This document shows, one piece after another, positions 23,359 through 33,535 of a stretch of DNA of 64,000 bases. The notes beneath the pieces were generated by a model. It made no database searches. It had not been told where the DNA came from and was given only the letters and a program-made list of their open reading frames with translations. Each line of letters starts with the position of its first letter. Position 1 is the stretch's first letter. This DNA comes from Astrothelium macrocarpum (lineage: Eukaryota > Ascomycota > Dothideomycetes > Trypetheliales > Trypetheliaceae): positions 620,001 to 684,000 of the forward strand of contig JAGEMR010000001.1 of the NCBI GenBank assembly GCA_021030915.1, in the 5' to 3' direction. Both the position numbers and the translations under genes were made by a program.

Positions 23359-24948
23359 TTAACCCTCCTTCGTAACCTCCCCCTGCGGCTGCGCATCCCC
23401 AACCACCCACTTCCTCCGACACCTCTCCTCATCCTCCTCCGTCCACCTCCTCGGCAACACCGCAAACACCAAATACGACGTATGCGTCTTCAACTCCGGC
23501 TCCGTGCGATGCACCAGCCGGCCCTCCCTAAACGTCTTCCTCCCAGCCTCCGCCTCCCTTATCCTCCTCAGCCTCTCCGCCTTACTCACCACCCCCGGCG
23601 GCAGCGCCCCTTTCCGCCCCTCGTCCTGCTGCTGCTGCTGGGCGTGGAAGGCGCGCTGCCGCGCCTCGATGTCGCGCAGCCGCGCGACCGCCTCGTCGAC
23701 GCTGCCCGCGTGCGCGTTCACCCCGCGCAGCCCTTCCTCGTGGATGCCCACGCGCTCGCGCCGCACCTCCACCCGCCGCTGCGCCAGCTCCGCCATCTCC
23801 ACGGAGACCCAACCGAGGCTGCGCAGCGTGGTGATGGTGCGCTGGGCTTGCTCGATGCATGGGCTGAAGGTGCAGATGCGCGTTGCCGTGAGGGGGTTGA
23901 GTGGGCTGGTCGTTTGTCCAGTGGTGGCGGGTTCTTGTTTTGGAGTCTGTTGCTCGGGAGGCAAGGGGTTTTTAATAGATTCGGTTGCTTCTGAGGTTTC
24001 TTTTCGAGTCAAATGCTTCAGTGCGAGCCATGGGGCAGGAAGGTCAAGGAAAATGGCGTCTGCATTTGGTGCGTTCTCGATAGATGAATCTTGTATGTTG
24101 AATCCTTCCTCGTAAACGTCGCGATGTGTGAGCTGGACGATCCTCTGTAGACCGTGGTCTTTGATTTCTTGCTCCAAAACTTGGACTCGGGGCTCATGAA
24201 ACTCAAAACTATATACTTTGCCGTATTGTTTTTTCGTTTTGCGTAATGCAGACCTCGACCCTTCCATCAAAGTGTCGCTTGGGTCTTCATTGGCTTGGTC
24301 CGTTGCAGCTCCTTGATTATCCAGGTCAAGAGGGTAGCCATTGAACACTGCTCGAGCAGCTGCATGCGTGAATGATCCACTGCCCGCTCCGGCTTCAATC
24401 ACACAAGTTCCCGGTCTTACCCGTAATCGCTGAAGAATGTAGCTATAATCCGGCGTGTACACTACTTGAGTTCTATGTCTCAAGGCTCTCGTCCAGACTT
24501 CGGGTGTAGGAGGAATAAGATGAGCGAACCCACTCTCAGCTGTAATTAATGGCTTTTGCTGCAACACTTTACCTTTTTCATCTCTGTCCGGGTGATCGAG
24601 AGCTGAGTCGTCCTGATTCTGAGCCTCATCCCGCTTGCGTTTTCTCTTATTTTTGCCCCAGGATCCAGTGTCGACTTTAGACGCGAGTACGGGGGAACCC
24701 CAGGGCAAATTGGCCAACGTGCTATGCGGAAAGGAACCAAACCGAGTGGTAACGATGAAATCTCTAGGATTTTCAACATTTATGGGCGTTGTGGTTTCAG
24801 AAGCATCGTTTTGATTGGGCTTTTTTAGCTGTACTGGAGTTTGGAGGTGCCGAGAAAGATGCAAAATAGCTAGGCCCTGGGTTGACGACTGAGGAAAGGG
24901 AGTGAGAAATGGTGATAATGCCGTAGCTTGAGTTTTATCAGATGCCAT
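23359..24948 (-). CDS. TRM61: tRNA (adenine-58-N1)-methyltransferase catalytic subunit TRM61
   Basis: Trm61 (Gcd14) with Trm6 methylates A58 of tRNAs, including initiator tRNA, in the nucleus. It is a single exon of 529 codons. The SAM-binding motif I reads VIEAGAGSGSFTHAAARAV. The catalytic-side loop reads AIFLDLPAPW, and the C-terminal beta-strand block THTSYLVFAVLPRRW is also family-like. Two low-complexity inserts are present, one basic (KNKRKRKRDE, possible nuclear signal) and one Glu/Gln/Arg-rich near residues 400-460. The latter is encoded by a strongly GC-rich tract around 23600-23860. The length is at the upper end for fungi because of these inserts. Its stop lies only 43 bp from the convergent QTRT2-like stop, so two tRNA-modification genes sit tail to tail. 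Confidence 0.93.
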   Translation of the reverse strand: MASDKTQATALSPFLTPFPQSSTQGLAILHLSRHLQTPVQLKKPNQNDASETTTPINVENPRDFIVTTRFGSFPHSTLANLPWGSPVLASKVDTGSWGKNKRKRKRDEAQNQDDSALDHPDRDEKGKVLQQKPLITAESGFAHLIPPTPEVWTRALRHRTQVVYTPDYSYILQRLRVRPGTCVIEAGAGSGSFTHAAARAVFNGYPLDLDNQGAATDQANEDPSDTLMEGSRSALRKTKKQYGKVYSFEFHEPRVQVLEQEIKDHGLQRIVQLTHRDVYEEGFNIQDSSIENAPNADAIFLDLPAPWLALKHLTRKETSEATESIKNPLPPEQQTPKQEPATTGQTTSPLNPLTATRICTFSPCIEQAQRTITTLRSLGWVSVEMAELAQRRVEVRRERVGIHEEGLRGVNAHAGSVDEAVARLRDIEARQRAFHAQQQQQDEGRKGALPPGVVSKAERLRRIREAEAGRKTFREGRLVHRTEPELKTHTSYLVFAVLPRRWTEEDEERCRRKWVVGDAQPQGEVTKEG

Positions 24949-25742
24949 TGTGGCTAAAGCCTGGGTGTCGTGGAAAAGAAATGCTAAAGATAACTAAATC
25001 CGATAAGATCTATTAAGATCATATGCACGAACAGCACAAGCGAAGCTCTCGCATTAGGGGACGTTCTGGACCTAATTTACATCTGCAGCGTGTCGAACGT
25101 TGACTGATAAAGATTTCCAAACCCTGATGGAGGTGCGTAACAGGGCAATTTCCAGCAGCAGCGCTGATTCGTTCGTGGTGGCGGACAGGGTATTGTGGGC
25201 GCTTATGTCCCGTCCCAACTTGGCATTTGAAAACATACTAATTTAACTGATGACTCATTCACGCGAGTATATGAATGGCATCACCAGGCGTGGCATCAAT
25301 AATTTTCGCGAATTATAAGAGCATCTCATTCTCCTGACGCGGATTGGGGAGACTCTCAACGATAACAAGTGGTGGACATTTAAGAAACAATTCTCAGGAA
25401 ATTTATGAAACTTTGCAGTCGCTCAGAAAAATACATATTCAAGGTCTCCAAAGGACCAGGGCTCGCAAGGCTGATTATATTTCTTGCGGTTCACAACATT
25501 CCTCAATGCAGCCAGTGGCAGCATCTCCTAGCACTCTGATCGTATCCAAAACCCTATTTTACTAAATGAATTGTTTTCACTTATTCGTAAAATGGTATCA
25601 CTAATTACCAATGTAAAGGACCGATATTTTACCCATAAATCGCGCATTTCCGATACCTCGAAGACGTCCTTGATTTCCAGCCTAGGCACCGTTGATCTCG
25701 CGTTATGAAAATTATGAACCTCGAATCAAAGATAATCATAGA
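24949..25742. other. Intergenic, nothing recognised
   Basis: This lies upstream of TRM61 and downstream of the SET/NAP gene, both on the minus strand. Only short frames are present, and the region is slightly AT-richer than the flanking coding DNA. Confidence 0.5.
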
Positions 25743-26884
25743 TCAATTCTTCTGTTTCTTTTTGGGGGGTTCTTCGCCATTCTCTTCATGTCTCTTTTTG
25801 CCTTTTACAAGGCTTCGAATGTCAATCGCAGCTTCTTCATCCTCTTCGTCGTCGTCGTCTTCTTCTTCCTCTTCTACAACCTCGTCATCCTCAAAATCAG
25901 CCTCGGACATCTCATCGTCTGCTGCTTCTTGAGCTTGGGTGAAGAGTTTTGTTGCAGTAGGCCAAAGTTCTTCAGCCAAAGCAAGCGCCAACTCTTCGCC
26001 AGATGGATGTACCTCTGCGTCTTCATCAGTGACAGGCTCATTACTTTTGGGTTCTTCGATTTTTTCGCCTTGTTTTCTTTTGTCCCGACGCTCTGCTGCC
26101 TCCTTCGCGGCTTGTTCTGATTCTTCTGATCCAACATAACGCCTGGGCGACACCCAACCAAACCAGGTGAAGAAGCTTGTGTTTGCACCATTCCATGACT
26201 CCACCTTCTTAGTCAACGCCTGATATTGAGGTAAATCTTTTTTCATCATGTCACCCGCCTTCTTACGCGCTTCAAAAAGGTCGAGAGCATCATCCGTCAA
26301 GCCTTGTGTGAGATCTTTTCCCTTCTTCCAATGGATTTTGACAGGCTTCGATACAAGACCGGCCCATCCATCCTTTGCATGCCGATACCAAACTCGCTTT
26401 TCCAGGACGCGGTCTTCGAACCATTTGTTCTCGCTAAACTCGAATTTGAAATGCAAACTGCGTGGCTCGCCTGATTTGTTCTCGTCTTCTGTACCACCAT
26501 CGAGCTCGAATCGTGTCACATCAAATCCACGAAGCGCTTCGGAAAACAGTTCAGAGTCGCTGGGTTTGACAAAAGTTTCCACCTCCAAAGGGGCCTGTTC
26601 AAAGACCAAGGGCCAAAACCGTTCCGCATTATTGATCCGCGAAATGATTTCCTGGCGTCGCTGATACAAGGGTGTACTGAGTTTGTACTGCATGCGCACT
26701 GCTTGCAGATAAGCTAACAGAGCTCTTGGAGAAGCGCAGCCCAAGAAGCCACAAAAGTCGAATCGCGAGCAGGAAAAAAGTGGGTAAAGTGCTTACAAAT
26801 TTCTGTGTCCACATTGTCAAACTCTTCTTCGATTGCTGCAAGGTGTTCGTAAGTAGTAGGCGTTGTTTCTTCTTCTCCAGCCAT
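25743..26884 (-). CDS. SET/NAP-family histone chaperone (Vps75-like)
   Basis: This is a nucleosome assembly protein family member of about 347 residues, closest in shape to SET/Vps75, which binds H3-H4 and supports Rtt109 acetylation in yeast. Two exons are inferred: 26884-26797 and 26698-25743, with a 98-bp intron (GTAAGC donor). I prefer the GCAG acceptor that yields DTEI|LRMQYKLSTPLYQRR; a second acceptor 15 bases upstream also keeps the frame. The N-terminal dimerisation helix is followed by the earmuff domain (FWPLVFEQAPLE, SLHFKFEFSENKWFED). An insertion with SFFTWFGWVSP follows, then a long acidic tail (EEEEEDDDDEEDEE) and a basic nuclear-type end (PPKKKQKN). Acidic tails are characteristic of histone chaperones. 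Confidence 0.88.
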
Positions 26885-27585
26885 AGGGGATATTGTAATC
26901 AACACTGGAACCCGGCGAAAGAATACAAGATGTGAACGAAAACCTGCACTTCGCCAAGATCACCAAAAGAGGCCACTTTACGCACAAGCGTTTATAGTAA
27001 CAGCAGGTATGATTGTGGGGAAAAACCTCTAGGATCCGCGAACTCTATCACCCTATTTCCAGGGTCCAGCTGCAGCCACATCAGCCACTCAAGTTTCTGC
27101 GGATGCGGCGGGTGAAACGCCGGCAATTCCTCCTTACTACCAGGCACTTTCATCGATGTGACCAAGTGTACAATATAACTGCACAGTGATGGAAGTGTGT
27201 ACGTGTGCTTGTACTGTGCTGTGATGAATCAATAGCCCGCTTCTCGAACCCGAGGTCCCAGACAAATCAAATCTATTCCTGAGCGTAAGTGGATTGAGAT
27301 ACACGAAAGACTTTGGTGACAGAAGACTCCACTTCATTACTGGTGATATTACTTTGGTCTATGGAAACAGGAAAAACGTGACCATATTCGATGGCTTTGC
27401 AGGTTGTGCCTGCCGTGGTGATGACTCTTATTGGCACTCCGTTTGCTAAAAATGCTTCGCGACGTCCTCAGCATTTCTCTTCTTTGATTCAAGAATTCCT
27501 CCCCACACTTTAGGAATCAAGTTAATCACCTTATCACCCAGTACTATTTCCTCTTCATCCGGCGTGCAGGATAACAATCCCCATC
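26885..27585. promoter_or_regulatory. Divergent promoter interval, SET/NAP / nucleotidyltransferase-like
   Basis: About 700 bp separate the start codons of the minus-strand chaperone and the plus-strand gene at 27586. No distinct element or further gene was recognised. Confidence 0.4.
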
Positions 27586-28767
27586 ATGGGAGGTCAGGCG
27601 TTTGCAAAACCTGGACCAAACGGCGATCCGTCTCTTGTGATTCCCCGAATGTCGCCACAACGTTACCATCAGCTTGTGGAACATTTCGTCAATGTGCTCG
27701 AACCGCATTTTGCAAAAGTCAAAGTACCCAATGAAGCCCCTGGCAAAATCGACCATGGCGATATTGACGTTCTTGTCGAATGTCTTCCTGAGCAACCTGC
27801 ACCAAGATCAGACGAAATCGCACGTCTTATTATGGCATACCGTTATACGACCAATGGCCCTTCTTGGTCGTTTGCTGTGAAATTACCATCAGAAATGGGA
27901 GATATATCTGTACCTTACGCCCAACTAGACATTTACCGATGCGACCAAGGTTTTATTGATTGGGAATACTTTATGAAATCCTATGGCGATCTTTGGCAAA
28001 TTCTAGGCTTGACTATCCGTCATCTTGGTTTAACGGCTACTAATCTTGGTATGCACGTTAGAGTCCCCGAGATTGAGCTTGAAAACCCAAAGACGAGCAG
28101 ACTATTTATGACCAACGATTCTGTAGCTGTCTTGGGATTCATGGAGCTAGACATGGCGCGATACGACGAGGGCTTTCGATCTGAAAATGAAATGTTCGAA
28201 TGGATTGCAGCTGGCAGGCTCTTTAACGGTCGGCATTACGACCAACGAGAGAATTCGAATGACAGGCAGCGTGCACGAAAACGACCGCAATTCAGAAGAT
28301 TCATTGAGGAATGGGTACCCAACAATCAACATCTTTGGATAACGAAAAAACTTCCTGATAGAGCTCAGGTGATGAAAGAAGCTGTTGAATATTTCAACAT
28401 CGAAAGAGCATATGAGAAACTCATGACGTGGTGGCTAGGACTAAAGGATGAAGAGCGCATGGTGGATCAAATCTCTACAATAATCAGACCTCAGAACCCT
28501 ACCACTCAGAAGATGAAACACGCATTACATAGTCTGAAAAGGTGGGTGAGGCTATCTCCAGATGGGGAACTTGAGGTACGGTCTGAAGCTGCTTTGGATC
28601 CAAACAATCAGATTTCGTTTTCGGCCGCCGCTGCACACATTTCAACCCCTAAACTATTGGAGTGGATATCATCTAACTGGGAAGACCCCAGTGAGAGGGA
28701 GAAGGAACGGATCAGAAGAATGAAGAGGGAGCGAGAAAAGACAAGACAGATCGAAATCCATTCGTAG
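27586..28767 (+). CDS. Uncharacterised fungal protein with nucleotidyltransferase-like signature
   Basis: This is a single-exon gene of 393 codons. The N-terminus MGGQAFAKPGPNGDPS is followed by PRMSPQRYHQLVEHF and then KIDHGDIDVLVECLP. The Asp-x-Asp in GDIDVLV, followed about 65 residues later by YAQLDIYRC, has the spacing of the metal-binding carboxylates of the polymerase-beta nucleotidyltransferase fold. The helix-turn GS motif usually before the first Asp is not evident. The remainder is alpha-helical and charged, ending in a basic Arg/Lys/Glu coil (SEREKERIRRMKRERE) that could bind nucleic acid. I recall similar uncharacterised proteins in many ascomycetes, but no experimental function. 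The enzymatic activity is inference. Confidence 0.75.
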   Translation: MGGQAFAKPGPNGDPSLVIPRMSPQRYHQLVEHFVNVLEPHFAKVKVPNEAPGKIDHGDIDVLVECLPEQPAPRSDEIARLIMAYRYTTNGPSWSFAVKLPSEMGDISVPYAQLDIYRCDQGFIDWEYFMKSYGDLWQILGLTIRHLGLTATNLGMHVRVPEIELENPKTSRLFMTNDSVAVLGFMELDMARYDEGFRSENEMFEWIAAGRLFNGRHYDQRENSNDRQRARKRPQFRRFIEEWVPNNQHLWITKKLPDRAQVMKEAVEYFNIERAYEKLMTWWLGLKDEERMVDQISTIIRPQNPTTQKMKHALHSLKRWVRLSPDGELEVRSEAALDPNNQISFSAAAAHISTPKLLEWISSNWEDPSEREKERIRRMKREREKTRQIEIHS

Positions 28768-29398
28768 ATGCACGGCGATACTTAGTGACGTTACGTATTT
28801 CCTACACTAGGATCAATGCCATCTTGCTATAGTCCCGTGATTATTAGCTCAATATCATTTCAATCATACAGCGTGCACCAAATGGTAAATGCGCATAGTA
28901 TAAAGTTCCAGCCAAGTCACTAGCGTGGCTTGTTTCGTTGCGCTCTCACTAGTCTCAAGCATGGAGTGTTTCCGCATCGGTGTTTCAGAACATTCTCTAA
29001 CGACAATGTTGCACTCGATCACGAAACCTCGCCGAGAATTTTTGAGCCTCAAACATCGAAATCGCTCATGTCGTGCCATGATACGCTCTCACCATCCCCG
29101 ACGAGTCAACTGGCTTCGCAGTACCAAGATTCGGAAGTAAGCGAGCCGCCAGCCACGACTGGGATCTCGTTTGCATCAAGGCATGAAGATCCTCTTGAAA
29201 CGAGACATGAGGGTTTTCACGGCGCATTGCGAAAATGCTTCTGAAATCATATAAGTGGCTTGGCCTAGATACAAATCCGTAAGTTGTCCAGAACGTCTTT
29301 ATCTTTGTGCTGGTCACTTGCTACCTCAATCATTTGGCTCTTTTCAATTTTTCCATCTCTTAGATCTTCAATCCATTTCTATCAAAATTAATCCCATA
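28768..29398. other. Intergenic, upstream of the Kex2-repeat gene
   Basis: No gene is recognised. A TATA-like ATATAAG occurs near 29249, about 150 bp before the next start codon, followed by a pyrimidine-rich leader (CTTTTCAATTTTTCCATC) typical of fungal core promoters. Confidence 0.45.
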
Positions 29399-30516
29399 AT
29401 GAAGTTCAATATTCACGTCTTTCTTGCCGTCGCGGCTTGCACTGGGGCTGTGTCTGCAGTCGGTACGCAAGACACAAATGACTTCAGCACAGGGCCTTAG
29501 ATACGTGGACTAATACTTGGAATAGACAGTGCTGCCAGTGTCTTGGAGTCTCTCTCTCAGACTGATCCCAGTGACGCATCTGCTGCTTCATCTCTCCAGC
29601 GCCGAGGTAACTTCTCTGATCTCTGGATTTCATCGTCGATCGGAACTAACATCACCCAACAGTGGCGGAGACTGCTAGTCTGATTCTTCGAGACTTGTCT
29701 GCCGTCGAAGGGGATGCCGCCCCCAGCTTGGAGCGTCGTGGTATGTATTCCGATCTCGGCTTTCACTTACGGAATGGATTCTAACGATGACGTAGAAGCT
29801 GCTGAGAGCGCTGCTGATATCTTGAGCGAGCTCGAGGATATCGAACTTGAAAGACGCCAAGACCCAAACTCCTTGGCGAGCATTCTCTCAGCTTTGCAGA
29901 GTACTGATCCGGGCGATGCGAGTGCATCAGACTCGCTCATGAAGTCCAACCAGAAACGTCAAGACCCCAATTCTCTGGCAGGCATCCTTTCAGCTCTGCA
30001 AAGCACCGACCCAGGAGACGCGAGCGCTTCTGACTCACTCATGAAGTCCAACCAGAAGCGTCAAGATCCAAATTCTCTTGCTAGTATTCTCTCCGCTCTA
30101 CAGAGCACCGATCCCGGTGATGCGAGCGCATCAGACTCGCTCATGAAATCTAGTCAGAAGCGCCAGGACCCGAACTCTCTGGCTGGCATCCTCTCCGCTC
30201 TGCAAAGCACTGACCCAGGAGACGCGAGTGCATCAGACTCGTTGATGAAGTCAAACCAGAAGCGTCAGGACCCTAACTCACTCGCCAGTATCCTCTCGGC
30301 CTTGCAGAGCACTGATCCAGGTGATGCCAGCGCGTCGGATTCATTGATGAAGTCCACGCAGAAGCGTCAAGACCCCAATTCTCTGGCAAGCATCCTTTCT
30401 GCACTGCAAAGCACTGACCCAGGCGATGCCAGCGCTTCCGACTCCTTGATGAAATCTAGTAAGATCTTGAATTTCCGCAAACCTCGACAACTGAACTAAC
30501 AAAATCTACAGACTGA
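29399..30516 (+). CDS. Secreted Kex2-processed tandem-repeat peptide precursor
   Basis: This is a predicted 296-residue secretory precursor built of repeats that end in dibasic sites. Five exons are inferred, all joined in phase 1: 29399-29462, 29526-29606, 29663-29740, 29796-30458 and 30512-30516. The last contains only the end of an Asn codon and TGA. The first exon is a signal peptide (MKFNIHVFLAVAACTGAVSA). Exons 2 and 3 each encode one diverged unit ending QRR or ERR, and exon 4 starts with a third. Six 34-residue copies follow, beginning QDPNSLA(S/G)ILSAL and ending LMKS(N/S/T)QKR. There are no Cys, Trp or Tyr in the repeats, so neither a classical alpha-pheromone nor a Tyr-crosslinked ustiloxin-type peptide is likely. 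The layout matches Kex2-processed repeat proteins (KEPs) of fungi. Product and function are unknown; release of about 32-residue peptides is inferred. Confidence 0.85.
29858..30458 (+). repeat. Six tandem 102-bp coding repeats
   Basis: Unit starts fall at 29858, 29960, 30062, 30164, 30266 and 30368, an exact 102-bp period; the sixth copy lacks the final dibasic site. Copies differ mainly at third codon positions while the peptide is nearly invariant. Residue changes are confined to Ser/Gly at position 8 and the residue before QKR. Confidence 0.95.
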
Positions 30517-31237
30517 GGGATGCGTCATTTGGGCTGGGGATGGATTGAATGATTTTATGAGATTTTGAGTTTTGCACTGGCTTTTTGTACGAAAACTAGG
30601 CAAGCTTATACGATAAATGAAATGTCTTGCTTGTGGATCAAGCTTAGACTAAAAAATAGACATGACCAAACAAAACCTGTGCTTGCATTTGTGTGGGCCT
30701 TCAATCCACTTTTGCAGTGTCGCATGACGTCTCCCAGGACTAGCCATCTCAAAAAAGCGAAGACAGGAGCCAACAAATGTCCGACGTAATCACATGCGAA
30801 CGCCTCATACACTTGTGGTAATTGCATTTATTTCGTACTACCGTCAGTGGCTGAAAGCAGGTCCAGCCGCATCGACGGGCTGCGTGTTGGCATTGCAAAT
30901 GCCAGAGGCGTTGCCCAATGAAGCCTGGTCGTAGCCACGCTGCCTGTGCAGATCGCCACGATAATGTCATCGATCCTGTTTTGGCCACCACAATTCGCCC
31001 ACCATCTCGGGAATCCTATTATAGCAGTTTGCTGCTCTGTTCCGCCTCGGAAAATAAACACTACCTTCTGCCGTTTGCCTTCTCCATCATGTCCTCCTTA
31101 CCATCTTCCGCTTTCCCTCAATCTCTCACTCTGTCTCGTGTGAATGGAGCCCATTGGCGCCATAGCCTTCCTGCACCCTGGTGTCTTTCGTTCAGGCACC
31201 GCAAGGCCATGAGGCTATACAATCCTACAAACCCGTG
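30517..31237. other. Intergenic, nothing firm recognised
   Basis: This lies between the repeat precursor and the GRAM-like gene. A pyrimidine-rich tract (around 31060-31140) precedes the latter. An upstream start exon for it could lie here, but no convincing splice was found. Confidence 0.45.
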
Positions 31238-33535
31238 ATGCAGACGACTGGCTCAACCGATCATATCGAGGATGAGGATCGCCTCGAAGTGGAACTACAG
31301 CCAATCGATGAGCTGAAAAATCCTACTAAGACTGCAAAGACTTCTGTTGAAGCGGTTGATGCGTACAACTCTACGACTGATGAGTCCGAAGACCAAACGT
31401 GGCAATGGAATTACAGAGAGTGCAATGAATCCCATACCAAACAATCTCCTAAACGCCTTGTTCGCATTGGTCAAGCAACGAAGGCAAAGGCAAAGCGAGT
31501 CCTTCACGTAGCTTCCCAAAATTCGAAGGAAGATAAGAGTCGGAACAGCACTAATGAGGACGTGAACGGAGATGATCACAGTGAGAATGATGTTCTCAAG
31601 GGCCTTATGCAAAATCCAGCCTTCAGTCCAAAACAGCTGATCCGGAAAAACGGCTTCTCTGTCAGTGGCACTATCGATGCAACCTTTGGAACGACCAAAG
31701 GCACACTCCATGCCATATCACATCCGAAACGTGCGATCAAAGCAAAAGCAGCAAGAAAACTCGCGACCCCAGAGCATCCCTATCTTTCCCCCGAAGCAGA
31801 CCTACAACTTCTGGCTGCCCATGATGAAATGATCAAGATACAATCGTCTCGGACAGCAACTACGGATGAATCCTCGTCGGATTTGGAGGACGAACGCGAG
31901 AGACTTGAGAAGAAGATTGACAACTTGGAGTCAGAGCGTGCAAAAGCGAGGGTTGCTTGGATAACTAGCAGGCATATCTTCCGTGCGCGGGTTGTGCCAA
32001 AACAGCACTTTGACTTTCCAGCACAGTCAGACTATTATGAACGAAATGAAGACGGAAGTAATGGCAGATTTCGGTATGAGAGATACATCGGAGCCGTGAG
32101 TGTTGCCTTCATGCCAACCCTCTTCAACGCGACGCTCATATACAACGCATAGATGATGCTATACTACAGTCAAGATTTTACATCTCAATACATTGACAAC
32201 TTCAATACTATACCATTTAACAAGGATACCCTCTTGCGGCATTTGGAGCGTCTGGTTATGGTGTCTGGCCCCTGGCAATCGTGGATCATCAACGTTCGAC
32301 GAATCTATCGATGGGAGGACCCAAAAAAAACAGCCGCGTGGTTAGCTGTCATCTTAATCATGTGGTACTATAATCACATGATGACATTTCTGGCAAGTGG
32401 TCTATATGCCTTGCCTCAGTCTAGCTTGTTAATTAGTCCTTAGTACTCCTACTTGATATACGTAATGGTCAAGAGGCGCTTTCGTTCTGAAACAGTCGAA
32501 GATATCCGCTTATCTTACGAGAGAGCACTCAGCCGAGGAACACAAGCCTATAGGATATCTGAGCTCATAAGCAAACATGGAAATGATAAGTGGCTGGATC
32601 CTCTGCTGGACGAGATCGGACCTATTGTCCAACTCCAGATTGGCGACCTGGCCGATCTTCTAGAGATCTATCAGAATTGCTATGATTGGAAAGATCCGCG
32701 GATGACAATCTGTACTCTGATATTCCTCGTGTCCTGCATACTAGTGGGACATTTTACAAGCATGGAGTTCAGCGTCAAGATCCTCGAATGGATTGGAATC
32801 CTGTACTTCTTTTTCTCGCGGCCCATCTCGAGCTGGTACCCACGATATCGACACCTTGTCTCGCCGGTAAAATGGACTACATGGGACATTCCAACGCATG
32901 CAGAATGGGCTTTTCGCCAACTTCGAAATGAAGCGCAAAGCGCTCGAGCGGCCATCATTGGACATCGCATTACAGAGAAATACTTGGCTGAGAAGATCAA
33001 TCCCACTTTGATGGACTATGGCGGAAATCTAGAACTCTCGACAACTGTAGAAACCACGGCTACGGGTGATAAATCAGCTACGGGCTACGATTCAGATGAC
33101 TCGAGTGCTTCTTACGACACCGCCTGCTCTTCTGCGTCTGCTCTCGGAGACAAGGAATTGTTTTTCTTTCGATGCCGATGGCGATTTTACGTGGGTCGAC
33201 TGATTCTGCTCAGCTCTGGGCTGAAGTTCAAATCAACTCTTCCTTCTCGCCGCACACAATGGTCGCGATCGTATCTTGAACTGGTCGAGATTCGCAAGCA
33301 ATCTTCCGAATCCCGGATTCAGCAGCTGGCTACAATGGAGGTGGTGCAATTTCTTTGGACGGATGGGACGGTTGACGAAGTCTTAGAAACAAGAGGACGA
33401 AGGGATGAGATATTTAATTGCGTGCTAGGGTTTTCGGGTTTAAAATGGCAGGCTCTGCAACCACTTGCGGACGATTTGAAGACAAAGCGGAAACGGGAAC
33501 AGGAGCGCAGTCATGAAAATGATGTTGTTCAGTAG
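31238..33535 (+). CDS. Fungal membrane protein with GRAM-like C-terminal domain
   Basis: This is a predicted multi-pass membrane protein of about 729 residues. Three exons are inferred: 31238-32095, 32153-32392 and 32444-33535. The first intron (57 bp) is GTGAGT..ATAG. The second (51 bp) works only as a GC-AG intron with donor GCAAGT, because no GT donor keeps the frame. The N-terminal 280 residues are polar and basic with a coiled segment (DLEDERERLEKKIDNLESE). Hydrophobic pairs follow at KTAAWLAVILIMWYY / MMTFLYSYLIYVMV and MTICTLIFLVSCILVGHF / ILEWIGILYFFF. After a Ser/Thr/Asp-rich linker, the C-terminal part FFFRCRWRFYVGRLILLSSG and VVQFLWTDG resemble a GRAM/PH-type lipid-binding domain. 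Overall it also recalls DUF3292-like fungal proteins. ATG 31238 is the first in-frame Met; the true N-terminus may be longer. Confidence 0.75.

Noticed and set aside
29858..30458. Tandem repeats read as a mating alpha-pheromone precursor
   Set aside because: Ascomycete alpha-pheromones are short and contain Trp and Cys; these units are 34 residues and have neither.
29858..30458. Tandem repeats read as a CRISPR-like or satellite array
   Set aside because: The period is a multiple of three, variation is at third codon positions and the frame is intact, so the array is coding.
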